Source: DFXE01 sp032054765 (GTDB lineage Bacteria; Bacteroidota; Bacteroidia; Bacteroidales; Tannerellaceae). Taken from it: a stretch of DNA of 64,000 bases. Shown in pieces: positions 55,265 through 63,748 of the stretch (its first letter is position 1; each line of letters opens with the position of its first letter). The stretch is from positions 18,849-82,848 of the forward strand of contig DAMBSC010000021.1 in the NCBI GenBank assembly GCA_032054765.1, written 5' to 3'. The translations under genes were made by a program, and so were the position numbers. The notes beneath the pieces are model-generated. The model searched no databases and was not told where the DNA came from. It saw nothing but the letters and a program-made list of their open reading frames with translations.

Positions 55265-56566
55265 TTACCATTTGGCTATAAATACTTTTGGGTTTATATT
55301 CAATGATAACCATCCCCAATCCTGCCAACTGTCAGGATCTCCTCCTTTAACAGCTTTCAGAGCATCAGTTCCAAACATTGTTGAATATCCTGCCGACAAA
55401 CTAACATCTTTCATTATATTCCAGTTTATTTGAAGATCAATTTCCGATCCGAGCCCTTTACTTTGTTTTTCGTTACCTAAATAAACGTCTGTATTAGCAA
55501 GAAAATAATGATAATTCAAAAGTAATGTAACTTTCTCTGATGCTTTATAAGTAATCCCTAATTGATCGTCCCACAAACCAGGATTCTTTCCAGGGAGGAA
55601 GTTAGAAGCATAAAAATAGTCCATGGTACCATAAAACTTATGATGGGTCCCATATAATGGATTAAAAGCTTTAAATTTTTTACCGTCTTTTCCATCATCG
55701 CCACTTAAGTAATCAGTTGCAACCATAATCTTCCATGCAGGATCTATTTGGTAGGCAGCATTTACTGCAAACATACAGGCCGAAACTTCTTGATCTGCAA
55801 CATTCTTTCCAAATTGATAGTAAAATGTCCCATATAGAGAGAAATCACCTGGTTTGTAAGATATATTAGTTCCTAATGTTTGTAAATATTTCGTTTCTGA
55901 ATCTGTTTCTTCAATTGGCTGTTGAATACCAAGATTCATCAAAAGAAACGAAGCATTAAATTCTTTACTACCGATATGCTGATACCATAATGTTTGCATA
56001 TTCTTATAGGGTTGGGCTCCTGCAGCATAATAAGTCCCGCCTATTGTCTTTTCATCATTTTGGTTGAAAGCCAGTATAAGATGAAGTTTATTAGCAGTAT
56101 CTTCATAACCTAATTTTAATGCATCATGGAAACGTCCGGCTACATTCCAGTCCAAACTACCTAAAATACGGTCATCATCATAAATTAATGATTGACGTCC
56201 CAGTTTAGCAAAAAAGCCGCTTCCCAAATCAATATTGGCCCAAGCTTCATTTAATATAAAACGCCCGTTTTTATCAATTTGCGGATCTTGCCCCCATACT
56301 CCTACGTGTTGAGCTCCCAAACCAATAGAAAGTCTTTCGCGCTGATAACCCATATTTATCCTGGCACGATTATTAATAAACCCGGTAGCGTCCTGTCCTT
56401 TATAACGAGGGAATAATACACCATTCCTATATTCAGCACGCGGACGTATCTGAACTCCCATTGAGAATTCATTTTCTTTTATGTCTTTACTCTCTTTTTC
56501 TTCAGCATAACTGATACTACAGATCAGTAATCCTAAACAAATCATACTAATTTTTTTCATATCCAT
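55265..56566 (-). CDS. Alginate-export-type outer membrane beta-barrel protein
   Basis: This 433-residue outer-membrane porin has a signal peptide (ending SYAEE) and beta-barrel strands. Family features are GVQIRPRAEYRNGVLFPRYKG, NNRARINMGYQRERLSIGLGAQ, and RQSLIYDDDRILGSLDWNVAGRFHDALKLGYE, typical of the alginate_exp superfamily, which Bacteroidales use for varied substrates. In this cluster it lies between the cytochrome maturation genes and the Crp/Fnr gene, so a role in nitrite or anion entry is plausible but not shown by sequence. The porin is intact. Confidence 0.85.
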   Translation of the reverse strand: MDMKKISMICLGLLICSISYAEEKESKDIKENEFSMGVQIRPRAEYRNGVLFPRYKGQDATGFINNRARINMGYQRERLSIGLGAQHVGVWGQDPQIDKNGRFILNEAWANIDLGSGFFAKLGRQSLIYDDDRILGSLDWNVAGRFHDALKLGYEDTANKLHLILAFNQNDEKTIGGTYYAAGAQPYKNMQTLWYQHIGSKEFNASFLLMNLGIQQPIEETDSETKYLQTLGTNISYKPGDFSLYGTFYYQFGKNVADQEVSACMFAVNAAYQIDPAWKIMVATDYLSGDDGKDGKKFKAFNPLYGTHHKFYGTMDYFYASNFLPGKNPGLWDDQLGITYKASEKVTLLLNYHYFLANTDVYLGNEKQSKGLGSEIDLQINWNIMKDVSLSAGYSTMFGTDALKAVKGGDPDSWQDWGWLSLNINPKVFIAKW

Positions 56567-56593
56567 CTTATTTAAAGTTCATACTTATCCTAT

Positions 56594-57382
56594 TTATCCA
56601 TATACATGAATGCTGACTCCTTTTGCCGATGGTAAATAATTAACTCCAAACCAGCAAACCTGTAGTAATACAAAGGAGAAAAGCATTATCCCCAATGCCA
56701 TATTATATTTCAACCGTTTATGTAACCTGAAATGTATATATACTAAATATCCCAACCAGGTAGCTGCCGCCCAGGTTTCTTTAGGATCCCATGCCCAATA
56801 ATGTCCCCAGGCTTCTTTTGCCCATATAGCGCCGAATAGCATTCCAATAGTGAGAAAGGCCGTTCCTACATAAACGAGATTATCACACAACGTCATGATG
56901 CTGTTATCAATTACATTACTATTTTTCCTAATAAGCAAATACAATGCTATAATAGCAGCCGCCCCCAACATAGCATAGGCAAACATATAGACAATAACAT
57001 GTGGTGCGAACCAAGGACTCTGCAAAGCAGGCATTAATGTTTTATTGTGTATTTCAGGTTTAAAAAGATTAATGCATATAAAAACAAAGGACAGTAAAGT
57101 GCTAAATGATAGTATCCACTTATATCGCCAGCGTATATAGGTTATTAATCCTGCTATCGGAAGGAAAAAAGAATACCAAAGCCTGGTTTCTCCCATAGTA
57201 CGTAACGGAGGCCTTTCCAGTGACAACCACATACCCATTATGAAAGTAAAGAAAACACATAAACCTGCAACAGTTAAAATAATCACCTTTCTAAAACTAT
57301 CAGACTTATACGCATAGATAGCTCCTATACCCCAACATAGTACTGCTGGCAGGGCATAGAATATAAAATGATCCCAATTCAT
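56594..57382 (-). CDS. Cytochrome c biogenesis CcsA/ResC-like protein
   Basis: This 262-residue inner-membrane protein of the CcsA/CcmC haem-handling family has about 8 spans and the haem-binding WWD-type motif WGHYWAWDPKETWAAATWLGYL around residue 190, with conserved His residues near HVIVYMFAYAMLG and VYIHFRLHKRL. It acts with ResB to attach haem to c-type cytochromes in the periplasm. It overlaps the ResB gene by four bases (ATGA), so the two are translated together. It is placed to mature the NrfA and NrfH haems. Confidence 0.93.
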   Translation of the reverse strand: MNWDHFIFYALPAVLCWGIGAIYAYKSDSFRKVIILTVAGLCVFFTFIMGMWLSLERPPLRTMGETRLWYSFFLPIAGLITYIRWRYKWILSFSTLLSFVFICINLFKPEIHNKTLMPALQSPWFAPHVIVYMFAYAMLGAAAIIALYLLIRKNSNVIDNSIMTLCDNLVYVGTAFLTIGMLFGAIWAKEAWGHYWAWDPKETWAAATWLGYLVYIHFRLHKRLKYNMALGIMLFSFVLLQVCWFGVNYLPSAKGVSIHVYG

Positions 57383-58620
57383 AATTTTTCACTTTTAACA
57401 GGTGCAGTAACAAATAGGTAAACAGCTCCTGCGAGCATCAATAAAATTCCAATATATACAATTGGAAGCCATGGATCTTTTACCAATTCAAAAACGCTCA
57501 ACTGACTCCACCTTCCCTTTGCTTCATCATAGCTGTACTGGTAGATAGTCCATCCGTTAATTTCGAGTGGTTTATTTACTTCAACAATCTGTTCTTTTCT
57601 GGATCCGTCTTTTGCATATACAATTACATTCGAAGTAAAACGCTTGGGTTCTCGATCCGGCATAATTACACTTACTTCATCATCTAATTTAAGTGATGCA
57701 TAAGGAAACATAAAGTTTCCGCAACTTATCCATCCTTCTTTGTAATCATCTTCCTTATATGCCTTAACATACAACGCAGAAGTTGCCCCTTCCGAACTAT
57801 ATTCCCGACATAGGATTGTATCCTTTGTAACCATAGAGGCCGCTGAAGGTAGATAGTGGGTCACTTCTATTGTCCAATTTAAAAGTGTACTTGTAGTCGG
57901 AACTGATTCAACCAGGATTGTATGAGGTAATTTTTCCGGCAGCGCCTTTCCTGTTGCATTGTCTAAGATTAGTAATTTGGGAGGATACTCGTCAATAGTA
58001 AAAGACTTGAGTTCAATAGCCAATGGAAGTTCTATCATTTCTCCCTTATCAGTAATAGCTCTCCATTCTGTTGCTCCGACAGGTATCGTCATTGTTAAGC
58101 GTTGTAAATCCCCGCTTCCCAATATCGCAGCAAAAAGGGCGATAAATAAACCTACATGATTCAGTATAAAGCCAAAATCTCTTTTAAACCTAAAACGAGA
58201 TATTCTTCTACAGATAACCAATCCCAAAATAAGCAGGAAATAGAGAAACAGAAAAACAAATGGCCAGGAAACAGTCATTTGTATAAAACCCAAACGGGCA
58301 AATCCCCCTTCTGATGATAAATCCATAGAAGGTGAAACTTGCCGGGTGAGTCCCATAACAATAATCAAAAATAACAATGATACCAAAGAGGTAATACTTG
58401 CCTCGAGGCCGGAAAACCACTGTAATAATGCGATCTTCCGGCTACAAGTATGTAAAAAAAGTATAAGTAGTATAAATAGTATTCCCGAAATTATATTTGC
58501 CGGATAATGGAAGATGTCAACATCAACTTTGCCTGTAGTAAGCTGTAATATTAAACCTGTTATAAACAAGCCTGAACAAATAGCTAATCCTTCGGCGTAT
58601 CCCCATGGTTGTTTCCACAT
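57379..58620 (-). CDS. ResB-like cytochrome c biogenesis protein
   Basis: This 413-residue protein has four or so N-terminal spans, a large periplasmic domain (residues about 190-370) and a C-terminal span (WLPIVYIGILLMLAGAVYLFV). The motif NHVGLFIALFAAILGSGDLQR and WTIYQYSYDEAKGRWSQLSVFELVKDPWLPIVYIG are typical of ResB. It works with CcsA to deliver haem for c-type cytochromes. It starts one base after the nrfA stop codon, so it is in the same operon, as in many nrfHA-resBC clusters of Bacteroidetes. Confidence 0.93.
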   Translation of the reverse strand: MWKQPWGYAEGLAICSGLFITGLILQLTTGKVDVDIFHYPANIISGILFILLILFLHTCSRKIALLQWFSGLEASITSLVSLLFLIIVMGLTRQVSPSMDLSSEGGFARLGFIQMTVSWPFVFLFLYFLLILGLVICRRISRFRFKRDFGFILNHVGLFIALFAAILGSGDLQRLTMTIPVGATEWRAITDKGEMIELPLAIELKSFTIDEYPPKLLILDNATGKALPEKLPHTILVESVPTTSTLLNWTIEVTHYLPSAASMVTKDTILCREYSSEGATSALYVKAYKEDDYKEGWISCGNFMFPYASLKLDDEVSVIMPDREPKRFTSNVIVYAKDGSRKEQIVEVNKPLEINGWTIYQYSYDEAKGRWSQLSVFELVKDPWLPIVYIGILLMLAGAVYLFVTAPVKSEKL

Positions 58621-58621
58621 A

Positions 58622-60106
58622 TTAACTTCTTTCGATCAAACGATTACCAGCTTTTGCATCTTCCAACCATTTTGGAACGATTGTTTTAAGGAAATTATCT
58701 TTTGCTGCTTTCTCTTTTTCAATATCCAAACCGATATACTTCTGCGCTTTTTCTTTTGTCGAGATGTCCGGCATCGGAACATCTGCAGTGTAACCTAAAT
58801 TAGCTAACACTTTTGAGATAGAAAGACGTGCCTGCATAGTTTTATCTAAACCATTACCCAAAATACGTTGAATTTCCTGAGGGGCATGGAAAGACCCGCC
58901 ATGTGACGCAACACCAAAATCCCAACGCCATTGTGCCTGACGAAGAAGTTTTAATACATCTTTCATCTGTGTATCTGTTGCACCTTTTTCCCATGCGAAG
59001 GCAGCTTCGATATGAGCCTTTGCTAATTCTTCTTCCAGACGATTACGTACCTCATTTGCTTTATTCTGACGTTCATAAACATTGTTTCTCAATGTTTCTT
59101 CACTTTCGCGGTGGCAAACCTGACAGGTACGGTCCATCATATTTAACGGACTTTGAATGTGATGATCACTGTATTTTATTCCACCTTCATTTTTATATGG
59201 CATATGACAATCAGCACAAGAAACTCCCCTTTGTCCATGAATTCCCATTTCAGCAATTTCCCAATCAGGATGTTGTGCTTTGATAATAGGTGTCTTACTC
59301 AGTTTGTGTGTGTAGTCTGCAAACTCAATTTCATCGTAATAGGCTTCCATATCTTCAACTGTTAAGCCTTTATCCCATGGGAATGTTACGTATTTACCGT
59401 CACCTTTAAAATAGTATTCCACATGACATTGTGCGCAAACTAATGAACGCATTTCCTGTTGAGTAGCATTCTTAATATCTTTACCCTGGCGTTCAAACGC
59501 TTCAATCAAGCCCGGACGACTGATCTGAAGATTCATATTTACGGGTTCATGACAGTCTGCACAGCCTATCGGATTTACAATCTCTTTACCCATTGCTGCC
59601 CAGGTTGCTTTGTAGAAGTTCTCCACACCGATCGATTCCATCATACGAGGAACATCAGGGCTTTTACATGTCCAACAACTTGCAGATTGAGGTCCTTGAT
59701 TATCCGTCATGGGGGCGCCTGTGCGCAGTGTATGCCAGACGTCTTCTATAGCGTGCATATGCCCGCGAGGAGAAATATAATCTTTCGAGAAAGCATATCC
59801 TGCCCACAAAATAACCATATTAGGACGATCTGCCAATACATCTACCGGCTGGCTTCCATTAAATAAGGTTTTTGTATCGGAAACTTCTGTTTGTCTCCAT
59901 GTTTCATATTCACGAGGATAATTATCGGAAAAGATTTCATTTCTGGCTTCTATACCTTTAATCTCTACCTTTTTATTATTGAATACACTCGCAATTTCAG
60001 CTCTTCTTTCAGTTATCGAAGCAGCCAACATTCCTAAAACAAAGACTACAACCATTGTCCCCAGAAATAAGAGCCAACCTTGCCATGACTTTAATTTTTT
60101 TTCCAT
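58622..60106 (-). CDS. nrfA: Pentahaem cytochrome c nitrite reductase (ammonia-forming)
   Basis: This 494-residue enzyme reduces nitrite to ammonium with six electrons. It has an N-terminal span (residues 10-30) and five haem sites in order: CWTCK (the Lys-ligated active-site haem), CADCH, CAQCH, CADCH and CQVCH. The catalytic surroundings GQRGVSCADCHMPYKNEGG, KISKTPIIKAQHPDWE-type (here HKLSKTPIIKAQHPDWE) and RWDFGVASHGGSFHAPQEI are intact. It is 43 bp downstream of nrfH, its quinol-oxidising electron donor. It lets the cell use nitrite as an electron sink in the gut. Confidence 0.97.
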   Translation of the reverse strand: MEKKLKSWQGWLLFLGTMVVVFVLGMLAASITERRAEIASVFNNKKVEIKGIEARNEIFSDNYPREYETWRQTEVSDTKTLFNGSQPVDVLADRPNMVILWAGYAFSKDYISPRGHMHAIEDVWHTLRTGAPMTDNQGPQSASCWTCKSPDVPRMMESIGVENFYKATWAAMGKEIVNPIGCADCHEPVNMNLQISRPGLIEAFERQGKDIKNATQQEMRSLVCAQCHVEYYFKGDGKYVTFPWDKGLTVEDMEAYYDEIEFADYTHKLSKTPIIKAQHPDWEIAEMGIHGQRGVSCADCHMPYKNEGGIKYSDHHIQSPLNMMDRTCQVCHRESEETLRNNVYERQNKANEVRNRLEEELAKAHIEAAFAWEKGATDTQMKDVLKLLRQAQWRWDFGVASHGGSFHAPQEIQRILGNGLDKTMQARLSISKVLANLGYTADVPMPDISTKEKAQKYIGLDIEKEKAAKDNFLKTIVPKWLEDAKAGNRLIERS

Positions 60107-60149
60107 GATTATCGTATTTTAAGTTTATTGTTATTTATTTTTATGTAGC

Positions 60150-60743
60150 TTATTTCTTATTGTGTAAATCTTTCAACCAATCAGGCACATTGGATTTCGG
60201 ATAAGGAATAATAGCCGATGGAGTAGAGGAGAGGCTGTTTCCACCCATATGAGGAACGTCTCTGTGACAGTCCCAGCAAGATTTCCCAGCACCTTCTTTG
60301 GCCATAGTGTAATCTATCATGCCTGTTTTGACAAACTCTGTATTTAATTGTGTATGACAACGGATACAGTTGTTCATAATAACTTCAGAACTTTCATCAA
60401 TAGCCTGAATAACCTGCGGCTCACCTTTCATAGTAAAAACAGCTGCATGTCGCATACCATCCATTCCTTTAAAGAACCATTTTTTAGCAATATTATCTTG
60501 TGGAACATGACAATCATTACACGTAGCATCACGTGCATGAGAGCTATGACTCCACGTCGCATAAAAAGGCGCCATGATATGACAATTAACACAAGTGGAA
60601 GGTTCATCAGACAAATAACTCCATGCCCTAGAAGCATATACTGTATAAGTTCCTAATCCCACAAGTACTCCACATATAATAATAGCAAACAGTTTCCATT
60701 GTTTGGAAGGAAGAAAATAATTTATGATTTTGCGTATTTTCAT
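60150..60743 (-). CDS. nrfH: Tetrahaem cytochrome c quinol dehydrogenase
   Basis: This 197-residue membrane-anchored NapC/NirT-type cytochrome passes electrons from menaquinol to NrfA. An N-terminal span (LFAIIICGVLVGLGTYTVYAS) is followed by four CXXCH sites: CVNCHIM, CNDCHVP, CIRCHTQ and CWDCHRD. It is the first gene of the operon nrfH-nrfA-resB-ccsA-porin-crp, transcribed from a -7 element 30 bp upstream. A 16-bp palindrome further upstream is the likely Crp/Fnr site. Confidence 0.97.
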   Translation of the reverse strand: MKIRKIINYFLPSKQWKLFAIIICGVLVGLGTYTVYASRAWSYLSDEPSTCVNCHIMAPFYATWSHSSHARDATCNDCHVPQDNIAKKWFFKGMDGMRHAAVFTMKGEPQVIQAIDESSEVIMNNCIRCHTQLNTEFVKTGMIDYTMAKEGAGKSCWDCHRDVPHMGGNSLSSTPSAIIPYPKSNVPDWLKDLHNKK

Positions 60744-60772
60744 AGAATACTATCGTTTAAGCATTTTATTCA

Positions 60773-60780
60773 CAAAATTA
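60773..60780 (-). promoter_or_regulatory. Predicted -7 element of the nrf operon
   Basis: The minus strand reads TAATTTTG, matching TAnnTTTG, 30 bp before the nrfH start codon. No -33 TTTG is found at the usual distance, in keeping with a need for an activator. Confidence 0.5.
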
Positions 60781-60801
60781 TGTTTTATTAAAAGGTTAAA
60801 A

Positions 60802-60817
60802 TGTAATAATTATTACA
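60802..60817. promoter_or_regulatory. Candidate Crp/Fnr operator upstream of nrfH
   Basis: TGTAATAATTATTACA is a perfect 16-bp palindrome. Its centre lies about 42 bp upstream of the predicted nrfH transcription start, the usual position of a class II Crp/Fnr activator site. The regulator encoded by the last gene of the operon is the natural candidate to bind here. Confidence 0.6.
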
Positions 60818-60826
60818 GTTCTATCC

Positions 60827-60834
60827 TATTTTTG
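60827..60834 (+). promoter_or_regulatory. Predicted -7 element of the YhcH-family gene
   Basis: TATTTTTG matches TAnnTTTG and lies 33 bp before the ATG at 60868. It is divergent from the nrf promoter, with the palindrome between them. Confidence 0.5.
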
Positions 60835-60867
60835 CCTTTTTATAAAAACATATTAATAATAAATCCT

Positions 60868-61386
60868 ATGATCCTTCCCGAAAGATTAGAAAAATGGTTT
60901 TTATTACCTTGGAAGCCCGATGTAAGTATCAATAAAGAAATTCTTTCTGAACAAATTTCCCAAAATGAGAATGCCTGGCAAGCAGCTTATGAATTTTTGA
61001 AAAGAAATGATTTAAGTACCCTTGAAAACGGACATTATGAATTGTCAAACGGTACATATGCCGCTGTTTCTGAGTATAAAACAAAAGATCCGGAAACTGC
61101 CAGATATGAAGTACATCGTACATATATAGATATCCAATATGTAATTAAAGGTGAAGAGTATATCGAGGTTTTACCCTTAGATATGTTTAAGGAAGAACAA
61201 CATTATGATAAAGATAAAGATATTATCTTTTTTGAAGAAAATCCGAATGGGACAAAGCTATATGCTGATAATGGCCATTTCTTTGTTTTCTTTCCTGATG
61301 AAGCCCACAAGCCAGGTCTAAAAATCAATACAAACAATGAGGAAGTAAAAAAGGTTGTTATAAAGATTCCTTACTATCCTAAATAA
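60868..61386 (+). CDS. YhcH/YjgK/YiaL (DUF386) family protein
   Basis: This 172-residue cytoplasmic protein belongs to the YhcH/YiaL beta-barrel family, found in sialic acid and sugar catabolism operons. I chose the start at 60868 because the 48 upstream codons in frame are not conserved and a -7 element lies just before it. Motifs are YEVHRTYIDIQYVIKGEEYIEV, the metal-site region FFVFFPDEAHKPGL, and VVIKIPYYP at the C-terminus. It is divergent from nrfH and has no sugar-catabolic neighbour here, so its substrate is unknown. Confidence 0.88.
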   Translation: MILPERLEKWFLLPWKPDVSINKEILSEQISQNENAWQAAYEFLKRNDLSTLENGHYELSNGTYAAVSEYKTKDPETARYEVHRTYIDIQYVIKGEEYIEVLPLDMFKEEQHYDKDKDIIFFEENPNGTKLYADNGHFFVFFPDEAHKPGLKINTNNEEVKKVVIKIPYYPK

Positions 61387-61762
61387 CTACTCATTATTAC
61401 AAAAACAGAAATTGGACCCGTCTGAAAATTCAGTACCACAGAGAGGGTCTTGTTCCTTATTTGCCGACTTGAATGAACGTTTTGAGGCACAACACCTGCT
61501 TAGTTTCGGAGGTAGAAGGTACAAAATGTTCCCCTCCGGTCCACAGCATCATGTCAAAAGCGATAACCGAGATTGTGGATGATACGCCCATAATATTCAT
61601 CCATCTTTACCAAATACTCATTCTGTCAGAATGATACGAATATTTCAGGTAATATTGTCTTCTGTTATATCAACATTAATATTTACAGTCATGAGATACA
61701 AGGTTGGAAGTCCCAATTTCACGCCAAAGAAGAGCCCTAGTGATAGAATATCTGAAATTAAT
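61387..61762 (+). other. Intergenic region with an unassigned open fragment
   Basis: This 376-bp gap holds a plus-strand frame open from the YhcH stop to a TGA at 61580-61582. It reads in part SLFADLNERFEAQHLLSF and GGRRYKMFPSG, which looks like protein coding sequence rather than noise, but I cannot assign a family. It has no convincing start codon and could be a gene fragment. I see no repeat or promoter in it. Confidence 0.35.
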
Positions 61763-62746
61763 CTAAATAGGGAATATCATTCGGAATACTGTCTTTTTTT
61801 CCTGAACTGATTTTACGGTAATTTCTCCTCCATGGAGTTTCATAATGCGTCGGGATAATGGAAGTCCTATGCCGCTCCCTTCTTTCTTTGTGGAGTAAAA
61901 TGGTGTAAACACGTCTTCAAGCCGGTCTTGTGGTATACCTTCTCCATTGTCTGTTACTTGTATGAATGGAGAGCCCGCTTCTGTGCCGGCTTCTACTGTG
62001 ATTTGTGGAGATGGATTATTTATGGTGGCTTGGAGGGCGTTGCGGATAAGATTGATTAATGCCAGAGTTATCAGATTTTGATCCAATAAAATGTCTATAT
62101 CTTCCGGTGAAATATAATGAATATGTTGACTTCCTTGTTCAGAGTTTAACAGACGATTGAGTTTGTCAAATAGGGTACGGATATTGACTTTCGTTTAGAT
62201 AGGATCGGGTAGGTGGGTTAAATGATGATAAGCATTCAGGAAAGCGCTCAATTGTTGTGTTTGCTGATTGATGGTTCGTAGCCCATCGATTATTCCTTCC
62301 TTTTGATATTCGTCGGTGTAGTTGATAAGGTCGGCGGATAAGGAGGCTATGGGAGTAATGGAATTTCTTATTTCGTGAGTCAGGACGCGGATAATACTTT
62401 CGTAGTAAAGCCTGCGTTCTTCTACTTGAGTCTGATTCTCTTCAAATTGTACCATGATACGATTCATTTCCTGGATTAATCCACGCATGAATTTATCATC
62501 GTTTTTTTCTGTGAAATGAATAGTAAAATCGTTATTGCTGATAGAACTGAAGAAATATTCCAACTGGCGGTTTGTCTTATTCATTCTTCTGACCAGCATG
62601 AGTGCCAGAGCTATGATAATACAGCCACAAACGAAAGCGAAAAAGAAAGAGGTACGACTGACAAAAAGCCAGACTCCGACGACCGAGCATAACACAATAC
62701 CCGTTATTCCGCTAACTATGATCCGGTGCAATCGGTGATTCAGCAT
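61763..62746 (-). pseudogene. NtrB-type sensor histidine kinase interrupted by an in-frame TAA
   Basis: The minus-strand frame begins with two membrane spans (residues about 9-30 and 33-52), a short linker, and the phosphoacceptor motif VLTHEIRNSITPIASLSADL with His124. It then stops at TAA 62197-62195 (codon 184). The same frame continues with no shift as TKVNIRTLFDKLNRLLNSEQG and through a complete HATPase domain (LINLIRNALQATI; VTDNGEGIPQDRLEDVF; GSGIGLPLSRRIMKLHGG) to 61763. The two parts together make 327 codons, a normal length. Either piece alone would be non-functional. The adjoining response regulator is also defective. Confidence 0.88.
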
Positions 62747-62765
62747 ATATTCTGGTTTTAGCCGG

Positions 62766-63383
62766 TTATAAATTGTATTTTTTTAGTTTATTATACAAGG
62801 TTTGTCGTGTGATGTTAAGTTGTTGGGCTGTCAGCGTCAGATTACCTTTTCTCTCTGCCAGTACTGTTTGAATAAATTGTTTTTCTATATCATCTAACGT
62901 AAGTGAGGAGAAAGATGCTGGCGTTATTTCGTCAAAGATAAAATCGTCTGCCGTTAGTTGCACAGCGTCATTGAGAAGCATAGCACGCTCGATGCTTTGT
63001 TCAATGACCGGAATATTTCCCGTGAGTAGCTGAGTTGTCAGTTTATCCCGGGCATCACGTTCCAATGATGGAAAGGGCTTACCATAAGCTACGGCATATT
63101 TTTTTAGAAAAAAATCTATTAATTGTCTTATAATATTAGCTTCATCGGAAACAACTTGTCCACTCTTAATGCCAGTAGTTACACTTGGAGAAGGTTGCTT
63201 TTTTCTCTCTTGTTTATTCTCCCAGGCTGCAATAACCGTGGCAACAAGTTTGTCATTATTCCATGGTTTGATGATAAAATCAGCTGCTCCTTTTTTCAAC
63301 GAAGCAACTGCCAGTTCTATATCACCGTCAAGTAATCCGGTAAAAGCGTTAAGAGATGAGTAAGATCGTTTAAAGTTATACAT
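62766..63383 (-). pseudogene. Remnant of an NtrC-type response regulator
   Basis: This frame of about 205 codons keeps three disconnected pieces of a sigma-54-dependent regulator. The first is the C-terminal third of a receiver (GDIELAVASLKKGAADFIIKPW). The second is the end of the AAA+ domain (IDFFLKKYAVAYGKPFPSLE and GNIPVIEQSIERAMLLND). The third is an intact FIS-type helix-turn-helix (FIQTVLAERKGNLTLTAQQLNITRQTLYNKLKKYNL). The phospho-acceptor Asp, Walker A and B and the GAFTGA loop are missing, so a full-length protein of about 440 residues has lost its 5' end and a central block. It lies 19 bp upstream of the broken kinase, forming a decayed two-component pair. Confidence 0.85.
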
Positions 63384-63454
63384 TCCTTGTTTTTTTTGGA
63401 AAGTTCCTTCCACCTTTCACCAAACCCTTTTAATCCTTTCCAGAAGCGAGTTTA

Positions 63455-63480
63455 AAGGTGAAAGCAATTGCTTTCACCTT
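63455..63480. repeat. 26-bp perfect palindrome
   Basis: The sequence from 63455 to 63480 is identical to its reverse complement (arms AAGGTGAAAGCAA and its complement, no loop). The octamer CTTTCACC inside it also occurs at 63414-63421, giving three copies in either direction within 70 bp. It lies upstream of the decayed regulator. Confidence 0.85.
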
Positions 63481-63660
63481 CCTCTTTCTGTTTTCATCTC
63501 TGGATAGATACTATGGTTATGTATAGTTTAACCTAAATAAGGAAAAGTAGTCCATATTATACTTTTTTGAAAAAGGGTGTCATAGAAGTCATGATTTAAT
63601 CTAATAATTTTAGTGTTTGGCTCATAGTAAATTGTTACAGATTTCGGTTCTTTTTCATCG

Positions 63661-63748
63661 GCTCACGGTTATGAGCCGAGCAGCTCACCTATGTGATCTT
63701 TAAGGCTCACCCTCGTGATCCGCATCGCTCACAGTTGTGAGCCGATAA
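63661..63748. repeat. Four tandem 22-bp palindromic units (array B)
   Basis: Units start at 63661, 63683, 63705 and 63727, exactly 22 bp apart. Each has the form GCTCAC, a 4-bp centre, GTGAGC (or GTGATC, ATGAGC), then a 6-bp spacer. Centres are GGTT, CTAT, CCTC and AGTT; spacers are CGAGCA, TTTAAG, CGCATC and CGATAA. Arms are conserved while centres and spacers differ. The layout matches array A at 49456-49582, although the sequence is different. Confidence 0.9.
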
